Assembly: GCF_024195285.1 (NCBI RefSeq)
Contig: NZ_JALHBS010000009.1
Span: 1 to 64,000 of the forward strand
Reading direction: 5' to 3'
Source: Aurantimonas marianensis
GTDB lineage: Bacteria > Pseudomonadota > Alphaproteobacteria > Rhizobiales > Rhizobiaceae
DNA length: 64,000 nucleotides
In this document: positions 1 through 9,944 of the stretch, piece after piece
Layout: the number at the start of each line of letters is the position of its first letter
Numbering within the stretch: the first letter of the stretch is position 1
Notes under the pieces: model-generated
Seen by the model: the letters and a program-made list of their open reading frames with translations, nothing else
The model's database searches: none
What the model was told of the DNA's origin: nothing
Position numbers and translations under genes: made by a program

Positions 1-184
1 CCTCGGTGGCGAGGCGATTATAGCCGCCGGCGAGGGAGGTCCCGGGATAATGCGTATCGTCGGCCTCGGCTTCCTCGGAGGCGCCGCGGGCGGCGAAATA
101 GCCGTTGCCGAGCGTGCACAGCGCCTCGCGCAGCCCCTCTTGGGCCGGCTCGAACCCCTCATAGGAAAGCGTCCAGTCCGTCAT
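1..184 (-). CDS. Glycoside hydrolase family 65 protein, N-terminal fragment (runs off the window edge)
   Basis: About 61 codons are visible, reading MTDWTLSYEGFEP and then TLGNGYFAARGA, the N-terminal motif of GH65 enzymes (trehalose, kojibiose or maltose phosphorylases and related trehalases). The catalytic domain lies outside the window, so phosphorylase and hydrolase cannot be told apart. The ATG at 184 overlaps the stop of the upstream HAD/phosphatase gene by 4 bp (ATGA), so the two are probably translated together and act in the same disaccharide pathway. The family call is fairly sure; substrate and reaction are unknown. Confidence 0.75.
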   Translation of the reverse strand, partial: MTDWTLSYEGFEPAQEGLREALCTLGNGYFAARGASEEAEADDTHYPGTSLAGGYNRLATE

Positions 185-1758
185 CGCGTGGGGTCTCCCA
201 GAATGGCGACGAGTTCGCCCAGGAACCGGCCGACCTCCTCCGTATTCGCCAGCAGGTAGTCGGCTGCGGTGGGGTGGTCTGCTTCAGTCACCAGGATGCC
301 GAGGCCGCGGCCCTTCAGTGCCGCGAACGCGTCCTCGTCGGTGTCGTCATCGCCGAGATAAAGGGGCAGGACATCTTCCCGGTCGAGCCCCAGCGCCGTC
401 AGCAGCCAGAGCACGGCCCGGCCCTTGTCCCAGTCAACGCGCGGCCGCAGGGCGAACACCTTCTTGGCGGCGGTGCGACGGAGGTCGGTGATCTCGGCAG
501 CGATCGCCGCCACGGCACTCTCGACGCGTGCGACCTGATCGTCGGCCACCAGCCTGTAATGGACGGCGATGGCGAACTTCTTGCGCTCGACCAGCGCGCC
601 GTCGATGCCGGCGACCTCCCGCCGCAGCCGCTCTTCGGCCCGGTCGAGCGCCGGCAGAAACGCGGCGGCGCGCTCGTGTTCCTTGCGCAGGCCGCCAGGT
701 CCCGCGATGTCGAAGCCGTGGCTGCCGGCATAGACGAGGCCGTCGAGCCCGACCAGCCGTTCGACATCGGCACGGTCGCGGCCGCTGACGATGGCGACCG
801 GGCAACGCTCGGCGAGACCCCGGACTATCGCGCGCATGTCTTCGGAGAGCACCGCCAGCTCGGGCCGATCGACGATCGGCGTCAGCGTGCCGTCATAATC
901 GAGGAAGACAGCTGGTCGTTTGCCATCAAGGCGGGCCCGGATCTCGGCGGCGCGATCCAGCGCGTTCGGGAGGGCGGCGGCATCCAGGCGGGGCCTTGCC
1001 CGCAGGGCCGTCCCGTCGCCGAGTTCCGTCAGATTCCCGACCACGAGATCGGCGCCGCCGGCTCGCAGCCCGGTGCCGTCACCCGACCGGACGACGCCGA
1101 TCACCAGGCCGAAATTGCCGGCCCGGCCGGCCGCGACGCCGGCGATTGCGTCCTCCACAACCGCTGCCCGCGCCGGCTCGACGCCCAGGCGCCGCGCCGC
1201 CTCCAGGAAGGTGTCGGGGTGCGGCTTGCCCCTGAGGCCGAGGCGCGCCGCCTCCACCCCGTCCACCCGGACCTCGAAAAGGTCGGCAAGCCCCGCCGAG
1301 GCGAGCACCGCCGCGGTATTCTTGCTGGAGGAGACGAGCGCCACCTCTCTGCCGTTCTCCTTCAGGGCGCGGATGAAGCCGACCGCCCCGTCGAAGACCT
1401 CCACGCCGCCCTGCGCCAGCAGTTCCTGGAACAGCGCGTTCTTGGCGTTACCTAGGCCGCAGACCGTCTCGCGATCCGGCGGATCGCCGGGAGCGCCCCA
1501 GGGCAGCTCGATGCCGCGGGATTCGAGAAAGCTCCGCACCCCCTCGTAGCGCGGCTTGCCGTCGACGAAGCGCCGATAGTCCTCATCCGCGTCGAAGGGC
1601 TGGAACGGCTCGCCCCGCTGCGCTGCGCGCTGCGCAAGATAATCGTCGAACAGCCGCTTCCAGGCCGCAGCATGCAGACGCGCCGTCCGCGTCACCACGC
1701 CGTCCAGGTCGAAGATAACGGCGTCGATGGTGCGCTGCTGGCGATCGGCATGGCTCAT
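181..1758 (-). CDS. otsB: HAD hydrolase / trehalose-6-phosphate phosphatase fusion
   Basis: A 525-aa protein with two HAD domains. Residues ~10-250 resemble beta-phosphoglucomutase: catalytic DLDG at ~17-20, a helical cap, then VSSSKN and a VEDA motif. Residues ~280-520 are a trehalose-6-phosphate phosphatase, with LDYDGTLTP, VSGRDR and the metal-binding LGDDDTDEDAF. The start at 1758 is preferred to upstream in-frame codons because GAAGGAAG lies just before it and homology begins there. It is coupled by ATGA to the GH65 gene. Inference: the second domain makes trehalose from trehalose-6-P; if the GH65 partner is a phosphorylase, the first domain could turn beta-glucose-1-P into glucose-6-P. 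The phosphatase domain is certain; the mutase role is not. Confidence 0.85.
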   Translation of the reverse strand: MSHADRQQRTIDAVIFDLDGVVTRTARLHAAAWKRLFDDYLAQRAAQRGEPFQPFDADEDYRRFVDGKPRYEGVRSFLESRGIELPWGAPGDPPDRETVCGLGNAKNALFQELLAQGGVEVFDGAVGFIRALKENGREVALVSSSKNTAAVLASAGLADLFEVRVDGVEAARLGLRGKPHPDTFLEAARRLGVEPARAAVVEDAIAGVAAGRAGNFGLVIGVVRSGDGTGLRAGGADLVVGNLTELGDGTALRARPRLDAAALPNALDRAAEIRARLDGKRPAVFLDYDGTLTPIVDRPELAVLSEDMRAIVRGLAERCPVAIVSGRDRADVERLVGLDGLVYAGSHGFDIAGPGGLRKEHERAAAFLPALDRAEERLRREVAGIDGALVERKKFAIAVHYRLVADDQVARVESAVAAIAAEITDLRRTAAKKVFALRPRVDWDKGRAVLWLLTALGLDREDVLPLYLGDDDTDEDAFAALKGRGLGILVTEADHPTAADYLLANTEEVGRFLGELVAILGDPTR

Positions 1759-1973
1759 CGGTCTTCCTTCGTCCGTTCCGTGTTTGGCCTGCCTCGCGCT
1801 GCCGCCGCCGATCTGGATCACGTTCCTTTTGCCTTGCTGCAGTCCGGCGTTTCGAGCGAGCGACCACACGGTCACAGACGGCTCCGCCGCCTGCACATTA
1901 CACAGTGAAAACGCTGAGACCTTCGTTCCGGAGATCGAGCACCAACGCGGCGCCCTTGCAACCGCAAGGTCGA

Positions 1974-3179
1974 TCACCGCAGGACGCGTCGCAAACCGAA
2001 AGGCATAATCAGCGTCGTCACCACGGCCATGATCACGAGAGCGGAGAAGTGGTTGGCGACGATGGGATCGGGCTGATCGAACAAGCCGGCTTCGAGTGCG
2101 ATGCTGGCAATGATCAGCTCGACCGCGCCGCGCCCGCTCATGCCGACGCCGACCGCGAGCGACTCTCGCGACGACAGTCCAGCGAGCCGTGCCGGCAGTC
2201 CTGCGCCAAGCAACTTGCCCAGAAATGCCACGCCTACGAGCGCGAGCAGGAAACCCGGAACTGCGGTTACGGCGCCGAGTTCGACCCGAACGCCGATCGA
2301 GGCGAAGAAGAGCGGCGCCAGCAATCCGTCCGTAAAATCTCCGACGCTTCGCTTGATGCCGTCGTAGATTTTGGCCCCGACGGTCTCCGGATCAAAGAAC
2401 AGACCGGCCATGAACGGGCCCAGGATGAAGTCCATGCCCAGGGCCTCCGCCAACACGGCGAAACCAAGCGCCAGCGCCATGAGCGTGCTGAAGTGCGGCG
2501 CCGGGATGCGCATGCGAGAGACCGCCCGCGAAAGGCGTGGATAGAGGAACAGGCCCACCGCTATGGCAATCAGGAAAAACAGGCCGGCCCTCCCGAGCAG
2601 CGCCAACATTGCGGCCAGATCCGGACTGGCGCCCGTCTCGATCACCCCGGTCACCACGGCGAGCAGCATCAGCCCGATCACGTCGTCGAAGATCGCCGCC
2701 GACACCACTGTCCGACCGACGCGGGTGTGGAGGTATCCAAGCTCCCTGAAGATGCTCACTGCCACGGGGACCGCCGAGATCGACAGTGCCACACCGACCA
2801 GGAGCGCCTGCGCGAACTTCAGCGGCGTCTCAGGCAAAGCAAACCAAGCCAGTGCGAATCCGGCGCCGAGCGGAACGAGCACGCCGCCGAGAGCGACCGC
2901 GAGGGAACCGCCCGAATGCTCGGCGATCTCCCGCGGGCGCATCTCGATGCCGGCAAGCAGCAGCAGGAAGAAGATGCCGAACTCGGCGGCGACCTCGAGG
3001 AACGGGCTTTCTGCCAGGCTCGCGAGAAGGGGGATCGGCAGCGATGCGGCAGCGGCGAGCGCGATCGCGACGCCGGCGACGATCTCGCCCATCGAGGCAG
3101 GCTGCCCCAGCCGTTCGGACAGCTCGCCGAACAGCCGCGTGACGATCAGCAGAAGCAAGAGATGAAGAGCATGCTCCAT
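1974..3179 (-). CDS. Cation:proton antiporter, CPA2 (NapA/KefB-like membrane domain)
   Basis: A 401-aa, very hydrophobic protein with about 12 membrane segments and the Na+/H+ exchanger fold. Landmarks are GIFFLLLLAGIEM, SISAVPVAV, and SAAIFDDVIG, whose acidic pair (DD) matches the ion-binding site of CPA2 antiporters. It has no C-terminal RCK/TrkA nucleotide-binding domain, so it is a simple exchanger rather than a full KefB/KefC channel. It begins 3 nt after the lactate permease gene, so the two almost certainly share a transcript. Inference: it may balance protons or cations during organic-acid uptake. The ion (Na+ or K+) cannot be read from the sequence. Confidence 0.85.
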   Translation of the reverse strand: MEHALHLLLLLIVTRLFGELSERLGQPASMGEIVAGVAIALAAAASLPIPLLASLAESPFLEVAAEFGIFFLLLLAGIEMRPREIAEHSGGSLAVALGGVLVPLGAGFALAWFALPETPLKFAQALLVGVALSISAVPVAVSIFRELGYLHTRVGRTVVSAAIFDDVIGLMLLAVVTGVIETGASPDLAAMLALLGRAGLFFLIAIAVGLFLYPRLSRAVSRMRIPAPHFSTLMALALGFAVLAEALGMDFILGPFMAGLFFDPETVGAKIYDGIKRSVGDFTDGLLAPLFFASIGVRVELGAVTAVPGFLLALVGVAFLGKLLGAGLPARLAGLSSRESLAVGVGMSGRGAVELIIASIALEAGLFDQPDPIVANHFSALVIMAVVTTLIMPFGLRRVLR

Positions 3180-3182
3180 GGG

Positions 3183-4811
3183 CTACGAGGCCGCCACGAA
3201 TGCAAGCGCCAGCAACCCGGCCATGGTGGTGTAATAGAGCATCGGCAGGAGCGTGAATCGGATGACGGCGCCCTCCTGGCGGAGCAAGCCGACGACGGCG
3301 GCCGCGGCGACGACATTGACCACCGAGACCATGTTGCCCGCGTTCGCCCCGAGCATCTGTGCGGCCAGCACCGTCGTCTCCGGGAGGCCCGCCCTGTCGG
3401 CGGCGCTGAACTGGAGCAGCGCGAACATCATGTTGCTGAAGGTGGCGCTGCCCGACAGAAAGGCGCCCATGGCGCCGACCAGGGGGGCGACCAGCGGCCA
3501 GGCGCCCCCGGCGGATTCGGCGGCGACGATCGCGAGCTCCATCGGCATGCTGGCGAGGCCTGCGTCGTTCACGCCCGACTGGATGAAGACGCGCACCATG
3601 GACACGGCGGCGCCGAGCGCCAAGGCGGTGCCGATGAGGACGCGGCCGGCGTCGCGCAGGGCGCTGCCTGCTTGGCCGGCGCCCATCCGGAAGAACACGA
3701 TCGCGGCCAAAGCGACGGCGACGAGGCCGGCCCCGGGAAGATAGAGCGGTGCGACCGAGACGCCGATGTCGGTCCCCAGAATGCCCGTCCAGGATAACCT
3801 GACCGCCTGCAGCCATCCCTTCAGCGGCAGGACGTCCAGGCGCGTCGCCACCAGCAGCGCCGCCAGCAGCAGATAGGGCGTCCAGGCGCGGGCAAGCGGC
3901 ATTGCCGCAGGGACCGGCGGGCCGCTCACCTGTTCGCCCTTGCCTTGCGACAGGCCGTCCCGGGGCAGCAGCCATCCCTTGCGCGCCACCGGGGTCACCA
4001 GCGCCAAACCAACGAGGGCGCCGATCAGCGAGGGGAACTCGGGGCCGAGCAGAACCGCGACACCCAGGGCCGGCCCGGTGAAGGCGAGGCCGGCGAACAG
4101 AGCGAAGCGCCAGGCGCGCAAGCCGTCCCTCCAGTTCCGCCCGGGGTCGAAGAAGCGGGCGAGCACAACGACCATGATTAACGGTATCGTTGTTCCGACA
4201 AACAGGTCGATCATGACCGCTTGCACGGCGACGCCCTGAAGGAAGTCGGCCGCGGGCACGTCGCCGAGTGCAGCAACGACGGCCGGCGCGTGGTCGCTGC
4301 CCTCCTGCAGGCCCTGGGCGAGACCGACCACGACCGGCGTGCCGATGGCGCCGAAGGAGACAGGGCTGCTGTCCGCGATCAGGGCGAGGACGACGGCCGC
4401 CATCGGCGTGAAGCCCAGCGCCACCAACAGAGGCGCGGTGATCGCCGCCGGCGTCCCGAAGCCGGCCGCGCCTTCGAGGAAGGCGCCGAACAGCCAGGCA
4501 ATCAGGATGATCTGCGCGCGCGGATCCGGCGTGATGCGCATGAACCCGCTGCGGATCGCCGCCATCGCGCCGCCTTCGGTCAGGACTTTCAAGAGGAGGA
4601 TGGCGCCGAACACGATCCACAGGATCGACGCCGCGATGACCATGCCCTCGATCGATGCCGCGAGTACCTGCCGGACCGGAACCTTCCAGACGATGGTGCT
4701 CACGCCGGCCGTGAGCACCAGGCTCAACGGCATGGCCGTGGCCGCCGGCAGCCGCAGGATTACCAGGAGCCCGAAGACGGCAATCAGCGGTGTCAGGGCG
4801 GCAAGCAGCAT
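3183..4811 (-). CDS. lctP: L-lactate / glycolate permease, LctP family
   Basis: A 542-aa membrane protein of the lactate permease family (LctP/GlcA/LldP), with ~13-14 hydrophobic segments and family landmarks such as [24 protein letters not shown] and [13 protein letters not shown]. It should import L-lactate, D-lactate or glycolate with protons across the inner membrane. The start at 4811 ([12 protein letters not shown]) was chosen because family members begin close to the first membrane helix; upstream in-frame sequence looks non-coding and there is no strong ribosome site. It heads a two-gene operon with the CPA2 antiporter. No lactate dehydrogenase gene is nearby, so the exact substrate is open. 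Confidence 0.88.
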   Translation of the reverse strand: MLLAALTPLIAVFGLLVILRLPAATAMPLSLVLTAGVSTIVWKVPVRQVLAASIEGMVIAASILWIVFGAILLLKVLTEGGAMAAIRSGFMRITPDPRAQIILIAWLFGAFLEGAAGFGTPAAITAPLLVALGFTPMAAVVLALIADSSPVSFGAIGTPVVVGLAQGLQEGSDHAPAVVAALGDVPAADFLQGVAVQAVMIDLFVGTTIPLIMVVVLARFFDPGRNWRDGLRAWRFALFAGLAFTGPALGVAVLLGPEFPSLIGALVGLALVTPVARKGWLLPRDGLSQGKGEQVSGPPVPAAMPLARAWTPYLLLAALLVATRLDVLPLKGWLQAVRLSWTGILGTDIGVSVAPLYLPGAGLVAVALAAIVFFRMGAGQAGSALRDAGRVLIGTALALGAAVSMVRVFIQSGVNDAGLASMPMELAIVAAESAGGAWPLVAPLVGAMGAFLSGSATFSNMMFALLQFSAADRAGLPETTVLAAQMLGANAGNMVSVVNVVAAAAVVGLLRQEGAVIRFTLLPMLYYTTMAGLLALAFVAAS

Positions 4812-5082
4812 CGGAATCGCAATCGGTGCAGGACGGACACGACATTCTGGCGCTTCGGGCGCCTTCCACCACGAGCTACGTCCCGCGATGAACGACTGGT
4901 GCTGAATGAGACAGACGCCCGAGAGGTACGCCCTCTTACAGTGCCGAAGGCCCGAGTGGTCGGCTATCTCGACGCTCGCCACCAGACCGGCAACAGCCTG
5001 TCCCTGGGACGGCGGGCGACCCTCTTTCGTGCCACCGAGATTCTCGCGACGCCGTAGCGTCGAACGTCGGATGGAGGCTACG

Positions 5083-5166
5083 GCCCTTGTTTAGGATGTC
5101 ACACTCCCCTTTAAGCTCGATGATCTTCCAACGCAGACGGTCGATCTCGATCTGCTTGAGCTTCAT
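5083..5166 (-). pseudogene. Remnant of an IS3-family transposase OrfA
   Basis: A 28-codon stretch reads MKLKQIEIDRLR, then [12 protein letters not shown]. This resembles the leucine-zipper end of IS3-family OrfA proteins, usually E-I-x-R-L-R-R-E...L-K-x-E-x-D-I-L-K-K-A. The N-terminal HTH part is missing, and the sequence after LNKG no longer resembles OrfA or OrfB. No terminal inverted repeats were found. The match is short, so a chance heptad pattern is possible. Confidence 0.35.
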
Positions 5167-5296
5167 CTGCCCGTGCGCTGGAAAGGTCTGGCCAGGTCAG
5201 CCACCAACTTCCTGACCTTCTCGCGAAGCAGCATGCGAATGGCAGATCAAGCCCGAGTTGACGAAAAACCTTGATAGGCTATCCGGCCGTTTGGAA

Positions 5297-5567
5297 AAGC
5301 AAGTTGAGGCGGGTGCACATCCCCACAACGACCCTTATTTTCTCGGCTACCTCCCCAAGGTCGGCCTGCCTCATCGGGCGGCCGTCTGCTGAGGGTAAGT
5401 TATTGCGGGTGCACCTCCCCGCAACCATCTTTGCTTGCTCGGAGCGCAAGTTATGATCAGATCCAGCCCCCGCAACCACCTTTCCTAGCTTGGCAACCTC
5501 GCCAACGTCGGCCGGCCCCATGGGTCGGCCATCCGGCGGCAAGTTATAATGAGCGCGCCCTCCTGAT
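5297..5567. repeat. Imperfect direct repeats, ~95-bp full units with ~50-bp truncated units
   Basis: Four copies start with a CAAGTTAT-like box (near 5301, 5396, 5447 and 5540). Copies one and three are full length: a GTGCACCTCCCCGCAACC-like block, then CAACCTCGCCAACGTCGGCC, ending in a GGGTCGGCC-type segment. Copy two stops after about 50 bp, and copy four shows only the first ~30 bp. Read on the minus strand, two copies give DGRPM..AD.GEVA, so the repeat may derive from a duplicated coding fragment. No known repeat family was recognised. Confidence 0.6.
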
Positions 5568-5742
5568 ATGCACCTGCCTGCAGTTTCAGGCGCATTCCAG
5601 CGGACGTTGTGCTGTTCTGAAAGGCAGATGGTGCCCGAAACCGAGAAGTATGCCGAGGCAGATTGCCGCGATGGTTTTCGGGCTAATAGCACGCTGATGT
5701 GTCAGCCAGCGTCGGCGCAGGTCATTGTTTTTAAATGGAAAA

Positions 5743-5819
5743 TGGCGCACCCATCAGGATTCGAACCTGAGACCTTCGCCTTCGGAGGGCGACGCTCTAT
5801 CCAGCTGAGCTATGGGTGC
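5743..5819 (-). tRNA. tRNA-Arg (anticodon CCG), CCA encoded
   Basis: A full cloverleaf is visible on the minus strand: acceptor GCACCCA/TGGGTGC, D-arm GCTC/GAGC, anticodon stem TCGCC/GGCGA around loop CTCCGAA (anticodon CCG, reading CGG), a TTCGAAT T-loop in a TCAGG/CCTGA stem, discriminator G, then CCA in the DNA. CGG is a common codon in high-GC genomes, so this gene should matter. A partial second copy lies 177 bp upstream in transcription order. Confidence 0.95.
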
Positions 5820-5954
5820 TTACGGGGTCGCAACTGCTTACGCAGTGCTTACGCGAACTTTTCGAGAGTTTACAGACAAGAACGAGGGCCTCGCAAATCC
5901 TTGTTCTTACTACTTCTTTTCGTCTCCTTACGTTCTGCCAACCCCTTGACATCA

Positions 5955-5996
<42 letters not shown>

Positions 5997-6145
5997 CCCG
6001 ATCGCGGGCGACGTTCCGCGAGGGACATCGGCGAACGGACGATCTCTCCCTAACCGATCCCGCTGGCTCTCGCAAGCAAGTCCGCGCACCGCGTTTCGCG
6101 TTGACCCAAGGCCGCGGAAGATCCGCCTGACCCTGGCTCCGGCTC

Positions 6146-6220
6146 CTAGAACACGCCGAGGAAAGACAGGATCACGGCGACGACGACCACGAGTCCGACA
6201 AGATAGATGATACCGTTCAT
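6146..6220 (-). CDS. 24-residue single-span membrane peptide
   Basis: ATG at 6220 is preceded by AGGGAG at good spacing and opens a frame for MNGIIYLVGLVVVVAVILSF followed by LGVF and a stop. Almost the whole peptide is one hydrophobic helix, so it should insert in the inner membrane. Similar tiny peptides (M-N-x-I-Y-L-V-G-L-V-V..., ending near F-L-G) recur in rhizobial genomes as conserved hypotheticals; that is from memory, not a search. It is divergent from dnaK. Function is unknown. Confidence 0.6.
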   Translation of the reverse strand: MNGIIYLVGLVVVVAVILSFLGVF

Positions 6221-6371
6221 GGCGATGGCTCCCTGGCGGCGCCTTGGAATCGCTCGCAAGGCTATGAAGAGGGCAATTAGGGCTCCGGGATCGGGCCGCC
6301 ACCGCGACTTGCCGTTTCCAGCTTTGCCCGACCTCCGCGGGGGCCAGGTCGCGGAAACCGCCACCGGTCGA

Positions 6372-6401
6372 CTTGCACCCCCAAACCGCACTTCATATAT
6401 A
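6372..6401 (+). promoter_or_regulatory. Probable dnaK promoter (sigma-70 and/or sigma-32 type)
   Basis: TTGCAC (6373-6378) and TATATA (6396-6401) are separated by 17 bp, a good housekeeping promoter. The same sequence reads CTTG (6372-6375), 18 bp, CATATA, close to alphaproteobacterial RpoH promoters, which would suit a heat-shock gene. It lies about 130 bp before the dnaK start, so a leader of roughly 120 nt is expected. No CIRCE element was seen in the leader. Confidence 0.5.
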
Positions 6402-6531
6402 GCCGCCAGCCCCGCAGAGCCGACTGTCCTGACGTTTCGGCTCGGCGGTACTTCCAAGAATTTCGGGGGCTGCCCTTGCCGGAATGCCTCATCGAGGGTC
6501 CCGGGCGGCTCGCTCAAGAAGGAGAATATTC

Positions 6532-8457
<1,926 letters not shown>

Positions 8458-8503
8458 TGCCTTAGGTCGGCGGTTTCCCGCAGGGGGCCGTTTCGTCATG
8501 ATC

Positions 8504-8533
8504 GATAGCCCCGGCGCCCGCGCCGGGGCTATC
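8504..8533 (+). terminator. Strong hairpin after dnaK
   Basis: A perfect 13-bp stem (GATAGCCCCGGCG / CGCCGGGGCTATC) with a CCCG loop lies 46 nt after the dnaK stop. No T-run follows, so it may be a 3' stabiliser or a weak terminator rather than a classic intrinsic terminator. It separates dnaK from the acyltransferase gene. Confidence 0.5.
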
Positions 8534-8684
8534 GGCGTTCGGGGGCGAAGCCCGGGCGCGGGTTAACCAGTTCTCAAGGCTTGGCTTGCAGTGTCGAGCC
8601 TCTGCGTGCCTATCGAGGGTTGAACGCAGGGGCCGTCGCCACGGCGCCTGTCGGTAAGCTGACGATGCGTGCGGGAGCTTGGCC

Positions 8685-9770
8685 GTGTACTACCGCGTGT
8701 TCGACTGCTGGCGGTTCATCGCCGCGATGCTGGTGATGGCCTATCATTTCCTGTATTCGGCGCCCTATGGCGCGGAGACGGGCACGGACTTCCTGCGCCG
8801 GCTTTTACCGCTCCTCGACATGTTCTTCATGATTTCGGGGTTCTTCATCGCCACGCGCTACGCTGGTCTGATCCGCTCGGCCGCCGACTATCGCGATTTC
8901 ATGCGCCGGCGCGTCGCCCGCCTCTACCCGCTGCATTTCATCGTCACCATGTTCTTCGCCGCTGTCGCGCTCGCCGCCTGGCTGGCGGGTGCCGACCACT
9001 ATCCTTTCGCGCGGGAACTTGCGGCGCTGCCCGAGCACCTTCTTGCCTTGCACGCGCTCGGCACGACTCGCGATCTCGCGCTGAACTACGTTTCCTGGTC
9101 GGTCAGCGCCGAGTTCTTTTCCTACGCCCTGTTTCCGCTGATCCTGGTCATGTTTCGCTGGAAGGGCCTGGGCGGCCTTCTGCTGATGCTGGCGGTCTGG
9201 GTGGCGGGGCTGGAATATGCCTCCTCGCGCGGCGTCTTTCCGTCCGGGCACTGGACGAGCGCCGACACGCTCGGGGCCTACCGCGCCTTCGCCGATTTCG
9301 TCATGGGAGCGATCATCGCCGTCCTGGTCGCGCGCCGGTCGGTCGATATCCGATCGCATTGGCCTGGCCTGATGCTGTTTGCCGCCGCGCTCGCGACGAT
9401 GATCGGCCAGACCACCCCCTATCTGACGCTCGCGCTGCTCGCCGCGTCGCTGACGGCAACGGCGCTCGCCGAGACCGCCCGGCCGACTTCGACCGGCGCG
9501 CTCGCCCGGCTCATGCCGTTCACGCGTGTCGCCTTCGGCATCTATCTCTGGCACCCCGTCATGGAATTCCTATTCCTGACAATCGTCTGGGATCGCTGGC
9601 TGGAGCCACTCGATAGCGTGGAATTCTACGTCTACTGGACGGTGCCGATGGCCGCGACCGTGGCGATCGCCATGCTGTCCGATCGCTATCTGGAGCGGCG
9701 CTTCGGCAATCTGATCGCCGGGCCGCGGCGCGCATCCTCCGCAAAGCCTGCGGGCGTGGCCTCGGCCTGA
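8685..9770 (+). CDS. Acyltransferase 3 family membrane protein
   Basis: A 361-aa integral membrane protein of the acyltransferase-3 family (OafA/NodX/ExoZ type). These proteins use about ten helices to move acetyl or other acyl groups onto periplasmic sugars or lipids. The N-terminal segment FDCWRFIAAMLVMAYHF carries the conserved R...H pair, followed by FFMISGFF and a basic FMRRRVARLYPLH motif. GTG at 8685 is chosen because GGGAG lies 7 nt ahead of it; TTG at 8679 is too close to that site. It sits between dnaK and dnaJ, normally adjacent, so it is probably a later arrival. Its acceptor cannot be predicted. Confidence 0.85.
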   Translation: MYYRVFDCWRFIAAMLVMAYHFLYSAPYGAETGTDFLRRLLPLLDMFFMISGFFIATRYAGLIRSAADYRDFMRRRVARLYPLHFIVTMFFAAVALAAWLAGADHYPFARELAALPEHLLALHALGTTRDLALNYVSWSVSAEFFSYALFPLILVMFRWKGLGGLLLMLAVWVAGLEYASSRGVFPSGHWTSADTLGAYRAFADFVMGAIIAVLVARRSVDIRSHWPGLMLFAAALATMIGQTTPYLTLALLAASLTATALAETARPTSTGALARLMPFTRVAFGIYLWHPVMEFLFLTIVWDRWLEPLDSVEFYVYWTVPMAATVAIAMLSDRYLERRFGNLIAGPRRASSAKPAGVASA

Positions 9771-9944
9771 GCCGACTTTGTCTGACTGCGGACAAGGACA
9801 TGGCGGCGCTTTTCATCCGACCTGCCGCTATGGTATCGCAAGCCATCCGTTCCTACATCGAAGGTTCGTTATCGCGGCGCCCCGATGCCAGGCGCCGGTG
9901 ACGTTTGCCCCGATCCGCCCGCCGAAGAACCGATGGAAGCGTGA

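Larger units (their letters stand above)
4812..5742. other. Gene-free, eroded accessory stretch downstream of tRNA-Arg
   Basis: About 930 bp without a convincing gene, unusual in this packed window. It contains a short IS3 OrfA-like remnant (5083-5166) and a block of imperfect repeats (5297-5567). Open frames here lack ribosome sites and consistent codon use. The stretch abuts the 3' end of tRNA-Arg, a classic integration site, so it is best read as a decayed insertion. The upstream end holds whatever promoter serves lctP; none was recognised. Confidence 0.6.

Noticed and set aside
1905-3797. 630-codon plus-strand frame across the antiporter and permease genes
   Set aside because: Antisense artefact, rich in H, E, Q and R, with no domain; both minus-strand genes are clear membrane transporters.
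4906-5094. Small plus-strand ORF in the gap before lctP
   Set aside because: No recognisable protein, no ribosome site, and it lies in an eroded region.
5297-5567. CRISPR array
   Set aside because: Units are ~95 bp, imperfect and truncated, without uniform short repeats and unique spacers; no cas genes nearby.
5279-5692. 137-codon minus-strand frame over the repeats as a real gene
   Set aside because: No ribosome site or family; its internal similarity is explained by the DNA repeat. Kept as repeat evidence only.
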